From the NCBI GenBank assembly GCA_016929795.1, contig JAFGIA010000381.1, positions 1 to 28,121 of the forward strand: a DNA stretch of 28,121 nt. The letters are read 5' to 3'. Positions 1-7,782 of this stretch are shown here, one piece after another. The stretch comes from Anaerolineae bacterium. GTDB taxonomy: Bacteria > Chloroflexota > Anaerolineae > JAAYZQ01. Position 1 is the stretch's first letter, and each line of letters opens with the position of its first letter. The position numbers were made by a program, and so were the translations under genes. The notes under the pieces were generated by a model. The model ran no database searches and had not been told where the DNA came from. It saw nothing but the letters and a program-made list of their open reading frames with translations.

Positions 1-1
1 C

Positions 2-78
2 TGGTGGGCGGTACAAGACTTGAACTTGTGACCCCCACGATGTCAACGTGGTGCTCTGGCCATCTGAGCTAACCGCCC
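2..78 (-). tRNA. tRNA-Val (anticodon GAC)
   Basis: Read on the minus strand this folds as a full cloverleaf. The seven-base-pair acceptor stem is GGGCGGT with ACCGCCC. The D stem is GCTC/GAGC. The anticodon stem CCACG/CGTGG encloses loop TTGACAT, giving anticodon GAC (valine). The T arm is ACAAG TTCAAGT CTTGT. The discriminator is A and the CCA end is encoded at plus positions 2-4. It lies downstream of the ferredoxin gene on the same strand but has its own promoter at 91-118. Confidence 0.96.
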
Positions 79-90
79 GAACAGAGCACC

Positions 91-118
91 ATTATACCAT
101 AGTCTCGGAAAAATGCAA
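91..118 (-). promoter_or_regulatory. Promoter of tRNA-Val
   Basis: On the minus strand a perfect TATAAT (plus 91-96) lies 12 bases before the tRNA 5' end. A TTGCAT -35 box (plus 113-118) sits 16 bases upstream of it. The position fits a short tRNA leader. Confidence 0.75.
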
Positions 119-130
119 ACTGACGGCCAC

Positions 131-190
131 TGGTAGATTGGTAAATTGGTAGATTGGTCGCGACCAACCTACCAATTTGCCAATCTACTA
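131..190. repeat. 60-base near-perfect palindrome
   Basis: Positions 131-160 pair with 161-190. Of 30 pairs, 27 are Watson-Crick, two are G-T wobbles (132/189, 142/179) and one is a mismatch (153/168). The left arm is itself a direct repeat of TGGTAGATTGGT with a 4-base gap. The palindrome abuts the ferredoxin stop codon (191-193) and separates that gene from tRNA-Val, so it would form a very stable RNA hairpin at the 3' end of the ferredoxin mRNA. No T tract follows, so I call it a repeat or hairpin element rather than a classic terminator. Confidence 0.85.
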
Positions 191-583
191 CTAGCCATGA
201 ATCAACGCCGGCAGGCACCGGGTGCACGCCCACAGGCTGCGCCCCTCGGTACGAATCGGGAGCAGGATGCTGCCGCGCTCGCTCGCGCCGCAGCGGAAGC
301 AGGTCTGCGTGAGATAGGCTGGCCCGCGGGCCTGCTCCTGCGCGTGGGCGGCCGCCTCGTCGAACGGCACCGCCTCGCGCTGGACCACGCTCAGTGCGCC
401 GGTGGGGCACACGGCCAGGCAAAAACCGGCGCCGTCGCACAACTCGTCGCTGATGACGCGCGCCTTGCCATTCACGATCTCGATCGCCCCCTCGGCGCAC
501 GGGGTGACGCACAGGCCGCAGCCGTTGCACAACTCTTGGTCGATCTGCACGATACTTCGGACCATTTTCTGCACGGTTCTCAA
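191..583 (-). CDS. Ferredoxin-type 4Fe-4S protein with C-terminal CxxC pairs
   Basis: A 130-residue iron-sulfur protein, probably a small cytoplasmic electron carrier. The first cluster motif is complete (C19, C22, C25, C29). The second has C49, C55 and C59 but Ala52 where the second cysteine should be. Such a CDGxGxC motif is a known variant in ferredoxins of anaerobes and may hold a 3Fe-4S cluster or a 4Fe-4S cluster with another ligand. The C-terminal part has CxxC pairs at C95/C98 and C120/C123, which could bind zinc or iron. The TTG at 583 follows GGAAGGAG closely. The GTG three codons later is also well placed, so the exact start is uncertain. The redox partner is not visible from the neighbours. 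Confidence 0.85.
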   Translation of the reverse strand: MRTVQKMVRSIVQIDQELCNGCGLCVTPCAEGAIEIVNGKARVISDELCDGAGFCLAVCPTGALSVVQREAVPFDEAAAHAQEQARGPAYLTQTCFRCGASERGSILLPIRTEGRSLWACTRCLPALIHG

Positions 584-701
584 ATTCTCCTTCCGTCATA
601 AGCGCGACGGACTGTCGCCAGTGCGTCGCACCGGATCGGGTATCTTGTCCCGAGTATACCCGTATCCGCGCCTGCCCGCCATGATTTTTGTCACATGGCT
701 C

Positions 702-730
702 TTGCACTCTCTGGTGGGGTGTGATATAGT
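702..730 (+). promoter_or_regulatory. Promoter for the zinc-ribbon/methyltransferase pair
   Basis: TTGCAC at 702-707, a 17-base spacer, then TATAGT at 725-730 (five of six matches to consensus). It lies about 40 bases upstream of the ATG at 769 and points into that gene. Confidence 0.65.
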
Positions 731-768
731 CATGGGGCGAAGCAACCGGGTGAAGCGAGGGACGCTCA

Positions 769-2382
769 ATGCAGGCATTCTCCTGCCCCCAGTGTGGGCA
801 CGAAAGCGAATTTGATCCGTGGAAAGAGTCGGCGCACTGCCCCCAGTGCGGGTTTCGCCCGCCTACCGGCGCGGCCGCCCTGGGTTACGTGCAATGGGCG
901 CGCCGCTACGCCTACCAGCCCTTGCTCCAGGAGCTCCAGGGCTACTGGCACGGCCGTCACCAGCCAGAGCCACAGTTCACGTTCGAATCACGATGGGATG
1001 CCGTCTGGTTCTTTCGCGACTACCGGCTGGCCTTGGGCGAGGATCCCCATGGTCAGCCTGGCCCCCATTCGTCGTACGTGCGTGACTATGAACCAACAGA
1101 GCGCGAGATCCTCATCTTTGCCGGAGCCTACATGCGGCTGCGGCGAGGTGAGCGCGCGGCAGCCGCGAGCGAGCTGCAAGCACTGACCCATACAGCCCCC
1201 GACTTTGTCGATCCATGGGTGTGGCTGACAGCCACCACCGACGACGTCGTCGAGCGCGCCAGGTACCTGGAAAAGGCAGCCCGGTTGGACGCGGCCCACC
1301 CCCTGGCCCGCGACGCTCTCGTAGTGGCGCGCGGCCAGGTAGCCACGGCTCGACCGCTGGCCCAGGACGAGATCGTGACAGCGCACTGTTTCAAGTGTGG
1401 CGGCGCGTGGGAGTACCGGCCCGGCGCAGGAGCCATCGCCTGCCCTTACTGCGGCCTCGAAATGCAGCTCGAGCGTGAGAATGTAGTGGACGGCGCAGCG
1501 GGTGCCTTGCACACGCTCCGTTTGAAGCGGCAGGCGCAGCGGCGCGCGTGGCGAGACGTGCAGCGCATCGTTCGCTGCCGCACGTGCGGCGCCGAGATGA
1601 GCCTGGCACACCACCTGGCCCGCGTGTGTGCCTTCTGCGGCTCGGCCAACGTGCTCGCCGCCGACAGCCAGCGCGAGTTGGAGCAGCCCGACGGGTTTCT
1701 GCCCTTTGAGGTGCACGAGGCAGGTGCGCGCGCGGCGATTGAAGAGATGATGATAGGTAGATGGCGTCGCCTGGCGTCGTGGTGGAACGGCCGCTCCGAC
1801 TCGATCCAGGGCCTGCAGGGCGTGTACCTCCCATTCTGGGTGTTCGATGGCATCGTCGAAGGCTACCGCTTTACCAAGAGATGGATACGCGACGAAAAAG
1901 AGACCATCGGCTGGCAGACGTACGAGAACCTCTTCCTCCCGGGCTTTGACGTGCCCCCGGTGGACCTCGTCGAAAGAGTCTATCCCTTTGGCGTCGAAAG
2001 CATGGTGCCTTACGAGCCAGGGCTGCTCGCCAACTGGCCGGCCGAACTCTACAGCCGCGACGTCGAGCTGGCGGCTGAAGAGGCGCACGCCACGCTGATC
2101 GACAGGGCGCGCAAGGAAGCAGAGCGCAAGGCGAGAGCCGCCAGCGGCAGCCGCGGCGGGCTCCAGTTCAGCGTCGACAGCCGCGTCGGCCTCGACGCCG
2201 CGTCGCGCCTCTCGACGGCGCCCTCCGCCTTCCAGGTCATCGGCGTCACCTACCAGCTCGTGCTGCTGCCGGTGTGGGTGGCCCACGTGGGCGACGCGGG
2301 AACGACATGCCTGGCCCTCGTCAACGGCCAGACCGGGCGCGCGGCCATGGGGCCACGAGAAGCTGCACAGCAGGAGGGCTGA
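769..2382 (+). CDS. Multi-zinc-ribbon protein
   Basis: A 537-residue cytoplasmic protein of unknown function. It carries three four-cysteine zinc ribbons: C6/C9/C24/C27, C207/C210/C225/C228 and C270/C273/C287/C290. A helical stretch between the first two (about 115-190) looks TPR-like. The C-terminal part has the pattern LPFEVHEAGA, then YLPFWVFDG, then a final VLLPVWVAHV strand. I recognise that pattern from bacterial zinc-ribbon proteins that databases sometimes label PriA- or helicase-like, although no helicase motif is present. The ATG at 769 is preceded by a GAGGGA ribosome-binding site and by the 702-730 promoter. Its stop lies 3 bases before the methyltransferase start, so the two are co-transcribed. 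Confidence 0.85.
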   Translation: MQAFSCPQCGHESEFDPWKESAHCPQCGFRPPTGAAALGYVQWARRYAYQPLLQELQGYWHGRHQPEPQFTFESRWDAVWFFRDYRLALGEDPHGQPGPHSSYVRDYEPTEREILIFAGAYMRLRRGERAAAASELQALTHTAPDFVDPWVWLTATTDDVVERARYLEKAARLDAAHPLARDALVVARGQVATARPLAQDEIVTAHCFKCGGAWEYRPGAGAIACPYCGLEMQLERENVVDGAAGALHTLRLKRQAQRRAWRDVQRIVRCRTCGAEMSLAHHLARVCAFCGSANVLAADSQRELEQPDGFLPFEVHEAGARAAIEEMMIGRWRRLASWWNGRSDSIQGLQGVYLPFWVFDGIVEGYRFTKRWIRDEKETIGWQTYENLFLPGFDVPPVDLVERVYPFGVESMVPYEPGLLANWPAELYSRDVELAAEEAHATLIDRARKEAERKARAASGSRGGLQFSVDSRVGLDAASRLSTAPSAFQVIGVTYQLVLLPVWVAHVGDAGTTCLALVNGQTGRAAMGPREAAQQEG

Positions 2383-2385
2383 GAG

Positions 2386-3114
2386 ATGCGCCGGGGAGTC
2401 AATTACGATCTCGCCGCCGGGGTGTATGCGGCCCATCGTCAGGTACACCGCGGTGTGTTCGAGCAATTGGCCGGAGCATGCCACGCCCGGCCAGGGGGCG
2501 GCGTGCTGGAAGTCGGCTGCGGCACCGGGAACTATATCCAGGCGCTGGCTGCTGGCGAGGAATGCACCGCGTGGGGCCTCGACCCCTCGACTGGCATGTT
2601 GCGACAGGCTAGCGCCTCACGTGCCCCTGTTACCTGGCTCGCCGGCAGGGCCGAGGCACTACCTTGTGCCGCCCGGTCGTTCGACCTGATTTTCTCGGTG
2701 GACGTGATCCACCACGTCGCCGACCGCGCCCGGTACTTTCACGAGGTGGCTCGCATCCTTCATCCGGGTAGGAGTGTGTGCACGGTGACCGATTCGGCCG
2801 AGATCATTCGCCAGCGCGAAGTCCTGTCAGGCTATTTCCCCGATACGGTCGAGGTCGAGCTGGCCCGCTACCCGAGGCTGGCGGAGATAGAAGCGTGGAT
2901 GGCGGTGGCAGGGTTGCGAAATCTGCGCACCGAGGTCGTAGAGGAGCCGTACCTGGTCACCGACGCCGGCCCATACCGTGACCGCGCCTATTCCTCACTT
3001 CACCTGATCCCGGACGAGGCGTGGCGGGCCGGCGTGTCGCGACTGGAGCGCGACCTGGCACACGGCCCGGTGTCCGCTGTATCACGCTATGCGTGCGTGT
3101 GGGGCAATATTTGA
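2386..3114 (+). CDS. Class I SAM-dependent methyltransferase
   Basis: A 242-residue methyltransferase of the type-11 kind. Motif I is LEVGCGTGNY at residues 41-50, followed by a DLIFSVDVIHHV segment near 101-112 that corresponds to the post-motif region of small-molecule methyltransferases. The substrate cannot be told from sequence. The length is normal for the fold. The start follows the preceding stop by 3 bases, with GGAGG inside the end of the upstream gene, so translation is probably coupled. Confidence 0.88.
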   Translation: MRRGVNYDLAAGVYAAHRQVHRGVFEQLAGACHARPGGGVLEVGCGTGNYIQALAAGEECTAWGLDPSTGMLRQASASRAPVTWLAGRAEALPCAARSFDLIFSVDVIHHVADRARYFHEVARILHPGRSVCTVTDSAEIIRQREVLSGYFPDTVEVELARYPRLAEIEAWMAVAGLRNLRTEVVEEPYLVTDAGPYRDRAYSSLHLIPDEAWRAGVSRLERDLAHGPVSAVSRYACVWGNI

Positions 3115-3144
3115 TGATCGTTTCTTAGTCGCGTGTGCTAGAAC

Positions 3145-3173
3145 TTGACACGGGCTATCGATCAGGGCATAAT
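3145..3173 (+). promoter_or_regulatory. Strong sigma70-type promoter before the GH13 gene
   Basis: TTGACA (perfect) at 3145-3150, a 17-base spacer and CATAAT (five of six) at 3168-3173. Transcription should begin near 3180. That leaves a leader of about 100 bases before the ATG at 3284 and argues against a start at the in-frame GTG at 3185. The leader holds a small hairpin TCGTG-aata-CACGA at 3183-3196. Confidence 0.8.
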
Positions 3174-3283
3174 GAAGGGGCCTCGTGAATACACGAAATC
3201 CTCGGCGCGATGGCGCGTCGTCGTTCCGGGCGGGGTTTTTGTTGCTCACAGTTGTTGATAGATCGACCACCGGGGAGAAGAGA

Positions 3284-6200
3284 ATGCACCAAGAGCACGC
3301 CGTTCACATGGAGTTCCACATCTCGCGCCGCGCCCGCGAGCGCTATGCCTTTGACCAGGCCCTCTTTGGCCTGACGGGCAACGTCATCTTGGCCAACTTT
3401 TATGCCGCCCGCCTTTTTGCGCAAAAGATGAACGAAAAGCGCGATCTGGCCCGCTTTCCGGAGCAGGCGGTGCGCGCCGGGCAGATCAACGCCATGGGCC
3501 TGATCGACGAGCTGTCACACTATGTCGTGGGACTCTACCGCCGCGAAAAGAACCCTGAGGCCATGGCCATGGCCCTGGCCTGGCTCGATGCCCAGGTGGG
3601 CCGTGAGGCGGTGGACCGCACCCTGCGCCAGTTCGCCGACGAGTTTCCTCCACTCGTACTCTACAGGCGAGAAGTAGAGCTGGATGAATACGTAACCGGC
3701 GAGACGGGCGGTGTGCCCAACCGCCAGATCCTGCTCGAAGAGCTGCTCATGCTCTGGCTCGCCAACAGCAACCCTGCCTTCTCCCCCTTTGGCGAGCTGT
3801 TCGACGACAGTGGCATGGAGCGGGAGACGGCCTATGTGCGGGTGATGGACGAGTTGTACGATTTCTTTGAGACGCAGCCGCATTTTGGACCCGAGAACGA
3901 GAATCTCGTCGACCTGCTCCTTGCCCCCGTGCGTGCCCACCCCCACTCGCTGCTAGACCAGCTCGAGTTCATCCGAAGGCGCTGGACACGCCTGCTCGGT
4001 AGCTACTTTTACCGGCTCCTCGGAAGCCTCGATCTGATCCAGGAGGAGGAGCGGGCGATATTCGCCGGGCCCGGCCCCGCCCTCGTGCTGGAATACACAG
4101 GCATGGAGGTGGAGCCCGAGCGCTTTAGCCGCGACCTCGACTGGATGCCGCGCCTGGTGATGCTGGCCAAAAATATCTATGTCTGGATGCACCAACTATC
4201 CCGCGAATATGGCCGCGAGATCCGGCGCCTGGACCAGATCCCCGACGAGGAGTTGGACACACTGGCGCGCTGGGGATTCAGTGGCCTGTGGTTGATCGGC
4301 ATCTGGGAGCGCAGCCCCGCGTCGCAGGAGATCAAGCAGCGCACGGGCAACCCGGAAGCAGTGGCATCGGCCTACTCGCTCTACGATTATGACATCGCTG
4401 CCGACCTGGGCGGGATGGAGGCCTATCAGAACCTGTGCCACCGGGCCAGGGAACGCGGCATCCGCATGGCGAGTGACATGGTGCCAAACCACGTGGGCAT
4501 CTATTCCAGGTGGGTAATTGAGCACCCCGACTGGTTCATCGCGCTCGACTACAGTCCCTTCCCGTCCTACAGCTTTGACGGGCCGGACCTGTCGCGCGAT
4601 GACCGCGTGAGCATCTTGATCGAAGATCACTACTATGACCGCACCGATGCCGCTGTCGTGTTCAAGCGGGTCGATCGTTGGACCGGGTCCGAGAAATATA
4701 TCTACCACGGCAACGACGGCACCAGCATGCCGTGGAACGACACCGCGCAGCTCAACTATCTGAATCCCGAGGTGCGCGAAGCGGTGATCCAGACCATCCT
4801 GCACGTCGCGCGCCACTTTTCCATCATTCGTTTCGACGCGGCCATGACCCTCGCCAAGCGCCACTACCAACGCCTCTGGTTCCCCGAGCCGGGCACCGGC
4901 GGGGCCATCCCCACGCGGGCGGAGCATGGGCTGACCAAAGAGCAGTTCGACGCGGCGATGCCTGTCGAGTTCTGGCGCGAGGTGGTCGACCGCGTGGCAC
5001 AGGAGGCGCCCGACACACTACTGCTGGCCGAGGCATTCTGGCTGCTCGAAGGCTATTTCGTGCGCACGCTGGGCATGCACCGTGTCTACAACAGCGCCTT
5101 TATGAACATGCTGCGCGACGAGGATAACGCCAAGTACCGCTCGGTGATGAAAAACACGCTCGAGTTCGACACCGAAATCCTGAAGCGTTTCGTCAACTTT
5201 ATGAACAACCCTGACGAAGAGACGGCGGTGGCCCAGTTTGGCAAGGGGGACAAGTACTTTGGGGTCGCCACGGTGATGGTCACCCTGCCCGGCCTGCCCA
5301 TGTTTGGCCATGGACAGATCCAGGGCTTGGCCGAAAAGTATGGCATGGAGTACCGGCGTGCCTACTGGGACGAACAGATCGATCCCTACCTGGTCAAGCG
5401 CCACGAGCGCGAGATTTTTCCACTGCTCCACCGCCGCTACCTCTTTGCCGAGGTAGAGCACTTTTTGCTCTATGACTTTTTCACGCCCGAGGGGCACGTC
5501 AACGAGGATGTGTTCGCCTACTCGAACCGCTCGGGCGACGAGCGTGCGCTGGTCGTTTATCACAACAAATATGCAAGTGCCAGGGGGTGGATCAAGACCT
5601 CGGTGGCCTATGCGGTGAAAACGGGCAATGACGGTGACAAGGTACTGGTGCAAAGAAGCCTGGGCGAAGGGCTCGGGCTGCGCAACGACCCGAACTCCTA
5701 TGTCATTTTCCGCGACCACGTCACCGGGCTCGAATACGTGCGCAACAGCACAGAGCTGTGGGAGAACGGCCTCTATGTGGAGGTGGACGCCTACAAGTGC
5801 CACGTATTCCTCGACTGGCGCCAAGTGGTCGACAACGAGTGGCGCCAGTACGGGCACCTGGCAGGCTACCTGGCCGGCCGTGGGGTGCCGAGCATCGAAG
5901 AGGCGCTGCACGAGCTCTTTTTGCAGCCAATCCACCAGCCTTTCCGCGAGCTGGTGAATGCCGGTGCGTTGCGATGGCTGATAGACAACCGCGTGACAGA
6001 GCCGGGTGGAGAGGTCGATCGCGAGGTGATCGAGGACTTTCAGGTGCGCCTGCTGCGCCTGCTGCACGAGATCGGCCAATTTACAGCGGGCCGCCGCGAC
6101 GGCGACACCGTCGCGGCGGACGCCGTCGCCGAAGCTGCGGGGCGCGAGCTGGCCGCAGCGCTCCAACTGCCAGTGCTCCTCAACCGCTTTCCACTGCCAG

Positions 6201-6787
6201 GCGCGCGCCGCTACGAGGAGGCGGCCGAGATGATCGAGTCGCACCTCGACGGCGACGTGCAACGGTGGAGTGCGCTCCTGAGCTGGGTCTTTGTCCACCC
6301 GCTGGGGCGCACCGTGCGCGGCGACGACTATCTCGAGATCAGCCAGGCGTGGGTAGACGAGTGGCTGCTCGGCAAGCTGATCGCGGCGGCGGGGCAGGAT
6401 CTGGGCTTTGACGAGGACGCTGCATGGTGGACCGTCGGCACGGTGAAAATGCTCACCGCTCACGCCGACTGGTTCCGCAGTGAGGAGGCCAAGCCACGGC
6501 GCGCCTACGCGGTACTCGACGCCTGGCTGCGCGACGGCGAGGTTCAACGGTTCCTGCAGGTGAACCGCTACCGCGACGTGCTCTGGTTCAACCATGAGGC
6601 GTTCGAGCAGTTGACGGCGTGGATGCTGACCATCGCCACCGTCAAGATTATGGCAGATCCCGACGCCGATCCCGGCGAGGTAGCGGCCAGGATCGTCGAC
6701 GCGTACGACGTGATCCAGACGCTGCGCGAAGCGGAAGCGGAGTCGGGGTACCAGGTGGAAAAGATGTTGGAGGCTGTGGAGAAGTAA
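3284..6787 (+). CDS. Large GH13-family (alpha-amylase fold) protein
   Basis: A 1167-residue protein with an alpha-amylase-type barrel in its middle third, expected to act on alpha-glucans or related sugars. Region I is DMVPNH (398-403). Region II IIRFDAAM carries the probable nucleophile D518. Region III LLLAEAFW has the acid/base E583. Region IV is FMNNPDEE with D644, where the usual histidine before the aspartate is replaced by proline. About 310 helical residues precede the barrel and about 450 follow it. No signal peptide is seen, so it is probably cytoplasmic. The ATG at 3284 was chosen because it follows GGGGAGAAGAGA and lies downstream of the 3145-3173 promoter; the frame is open back to a GTG at 3185. 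Whether it is a hydrolase, transglycosylase or phosphorylase is not clear. The TAG-like gene follows after 50 bases. Confidence 0.85.
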   Translation: MHQEHAVHMEFHISRRARERYAFDQALFGLTGNVILANFYAARLFAQKMNEKRDLARFPEQAVRAGQINAMGLIDELSHYVVGLYRREKNPEAMAMALAWLDAQVGREAVDRTLRQFADEFPPLVLYRREVELDEYVTGETGGVPNRQILLEELLMLWLANSNPAFSPFGELFDDSGMERETAYVRVMDELYDFFETQPHFGPENENLVDLLLAPVRAHPHSLLDQLEFIRRRWTRLLGSYFYRLLGSLDLIQEEERAIFAGPGPALVLEYTGMEVEPERFSRDLDWMPRLVMLAKNIYVWMHQLSREYGREIRRLDQIPDEELDTLARWGFSGLWLIGIWERSPASQEIKQRTGNPEAVASAYSLYDYDIAADLGGMEAYQNLCHRARERGIRMASDMVPNHVGIYSRWVIEHPDWFIALDYSPFPSYSFDGPDLSRDDRVSILIEDHYYDRTDAAVVFKRVDRWTGSEKYIYHGNDGTSMPWNDTAQLNYLNPEVREAVIQTILHVARHFSIIRFDAAMTLAKRHYQRLWFPEPGTGGAIPTRAEHGLTKEQFDAAMPVEFWREVVDRVAQEAPDTLLLAEAFWLLEGYFVRTLGMHRVYNSAFMNMLRDEDNAKYRSVMKNTLEFDTEILKRFVNFMNNPDEETAVAQFGKGDKYFGVATVMVTLPGLPMFGHGQIQGLAEKYGMEYRRAYWDEQIDPYLVKRHEREIFPLLHRRYLFAEVEHFLLYDFFTPEGHVNEDVFAYSNRSGDERALVVYHNKYASARGWIKTSVAYAVKTGNDGDKVLVQRSLGEGLGLRNDPNSYVIFRDHVTGLEYVRNSTELWENGLYVEVDAYKCHVFLDWRQVVDNEWRQYGHLAGYLAGRGVPSIEEALHELFLQPIHQPFRELVNAGALRWLIDNRVTEPGGEVDREVIEDFQVRLLRLLHEIGQFTAGRRDGDTVAADAVAEAAGRELAAALQLPVLLNRFPLPGARRYEEAAEMIESHLDGDVQRWSALLSWVFVHPLGRTVRGDDYLEISQAWVDEWLLGKLIAAAGQDLGFDEDAAWWTVGTVKMLTAHADWFRSEEAKPRRAYAVLDAWLRDGEVQRFLQVNRYRDVLWFNHEAFEQLTAWMLTIATVKIMADPDADPGEVAARIVDAYDVIQTLREAEAESGYQVEKMLEAVEK

Positions 6788-6837
6788 GCTCCCCCAGAGA
6801 GAGAACGAGGGCGCAGGTAACACGAAAGGAGCGTACG

Positions 6838-7305
6838 ATGCAACACATCACGCCGGGGCACCGGCCGGAGAACGACGCCGGCTACCTGGAAATGATGACC
6901 GCCGTGATTTTCATGGGCGGCCTGAACCGCCAGGTCGTGATGGGCAAGTGGGACGGCTTTCTCGACGCGTTCGAGGGCTTTGACGTCGGCACGGTGGCCG
7001 ATTTCACCGATGTGGACGTCGAGCGGCTGAGCCAGGACGAGCGGATCATTCGCTACAAGGCCAAGATTCGCGCGACGATCGAGAACGCGCAAGAGATGGA
7101 GAGGATCGCCGAGGAGCACGGCTTGTTCGGCGCGTGGCTGCGCGAGCGAGTGGCAGAGGAAGGCGTCAACGAGACGGCCAAGGAGCTTGGCAAGCGGTTC
7201 AAGTACGTGAGTGAGGACTCGGGGCGGCGCTACCTGTACGCCGTGGGCGAGGAGGTGGGGGAAGTGAGTGAAGAGGTGAAGCGGAAGTATGGAGCGGGGG
7301 AGTGA
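6838..7305 (+). CDS. TAG-like (3-methyladenine glycosylase I family) HhH protein, catalytic residues lost
   Basis: A 155-residue protein that resembles DNA-3-methyladenine glycosylase I from its first third to the end of the HhH region. Shared features are GGLNRQVVMGKWDGFLDAF, then FDVGTVADFTDVDVERL, then IIRYKAKIRATIENA. In E. coli Tag the catalytic region reads LEGQQAGLSW. Here the glutamate aligns with valine (TAVIFMGGLN) and the tryptophan with arginine. The N-terminal zinc ligands (Cys4, His17) are also absent. Base-excision activity is therefore doubtful and another role is possible. The ATG at 6838 has a textbook AAAGGAG six bases upstream. It follows the GH13 gene by 50 bases and may share its mRNA. 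Confidence 0.75.
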   Translation: MQHITPGHRPENDAGYLEMMTAVIFMGGLNRQVVMGKWDGFLDAFEGFDVGTVADFTDVDVERLSQDERIIRYKAKIRATIENAQEMERIAEEHGLFGAWLRERVAEEGVNETAKELGKRFKYVSEDSGRRYLYAVGEEVGEVSEEVKRKYGAGE

Positions 7306-7368
7306 GAAGGGGAGATATTGGATGTTGGATATGGTATGTTGAGGCCATAGGGTGGAGAGGGAGACAGG

Positions 7369-7743
7369 ATGATCGCGTATTGTGGGTTATCGTGTGGTGA
7401 GTGCCCGGCGTATGTAGCGACACAGGCCGGTGATATGGATGCGCTGGAAAAAGTGCTCGTGCGGTGGAGCACCGAGTTTAACGCACCACACATCAGCATG
7501 CAGGACATGCTGTGCGATGGGTGCACCGCCCAGGATAGTCGCCTGAATGGCTACTGCCGGCAGTGCAAGATTCGGGCATGCGCCGTGGAACGTCGACTGG
7601 AGAGCTGTGCAGCGTGTGACGAGTACGCGTGCGCCACGCTGGCACGGATCCTGGCGAGGTGCGAAGCGCTGCCCGAGTATTGGGCCTACGCATGGCACGC
7701 GCGGAAGAACCTGGAAGGCATCCGCGCGGGGCTGGCAGGCTGA
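7369..7743 (+). CDS. DUF3795 cysteine-rich protein
   Basis: A 124-residue protein beginning MIAYCGLSCGECPAY, the hallmark of the DUF3795 family. Cysteine clusters continue through the chain: CDGC, CRQCKIRAC and CAACDEYAC. They suggest metal binding, but no biochemical function is established. The ATG at 7369 follows AGGGAG with a good spacing. It is in the same direction as the GH13 and TAG-like genes. A 63-base gap before it carries short GGATATTGGATGTTGGATATGG repeats. Confidence 0.85.
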   Translation: MIAYCGLSCGECPAYVATQAGDMDALEKVLVRWSTEFNAPHISMQDMLCDGCTAQDSRLNGYCRQCKIRACAVERRLESCAACDEYACATLARILARCEALPEYWAYAWHARKNLEGIRAGLAG

Positions 7744-7782
7744 GGCAAAAGGAATCGAGAGGAGTAGGAGAAGGAGGGCCGT

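Noticed and set aside
653..658. TATACT on the minus strand upstream of the ferredoxin gene
   Set aside because: No matching -35 box is present at the right distance.
988..2484. A 498-residue minus-strand frame opposite the zinc-ribbon gene
   Set aside because: It is the antisense shadow of a gene with clear zinc motifs, promoter and ribosome-binding site. Its own sequence has no recognisable domain and it has no start signal.
3185..3283. GTG at 3185 as start of the GH13 protein
   Set aside because: It lies within a few bases of the predicted transcription start and has no ribosome-binding site. The ATG at 3284 has both.
5018..6823. A 601-residue minus-strand frame opposite the GH13 gene
   Set aside because: Antisense shadow in high-GC DNA. 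The plus strand carries catalytic motifs at the right spacing.
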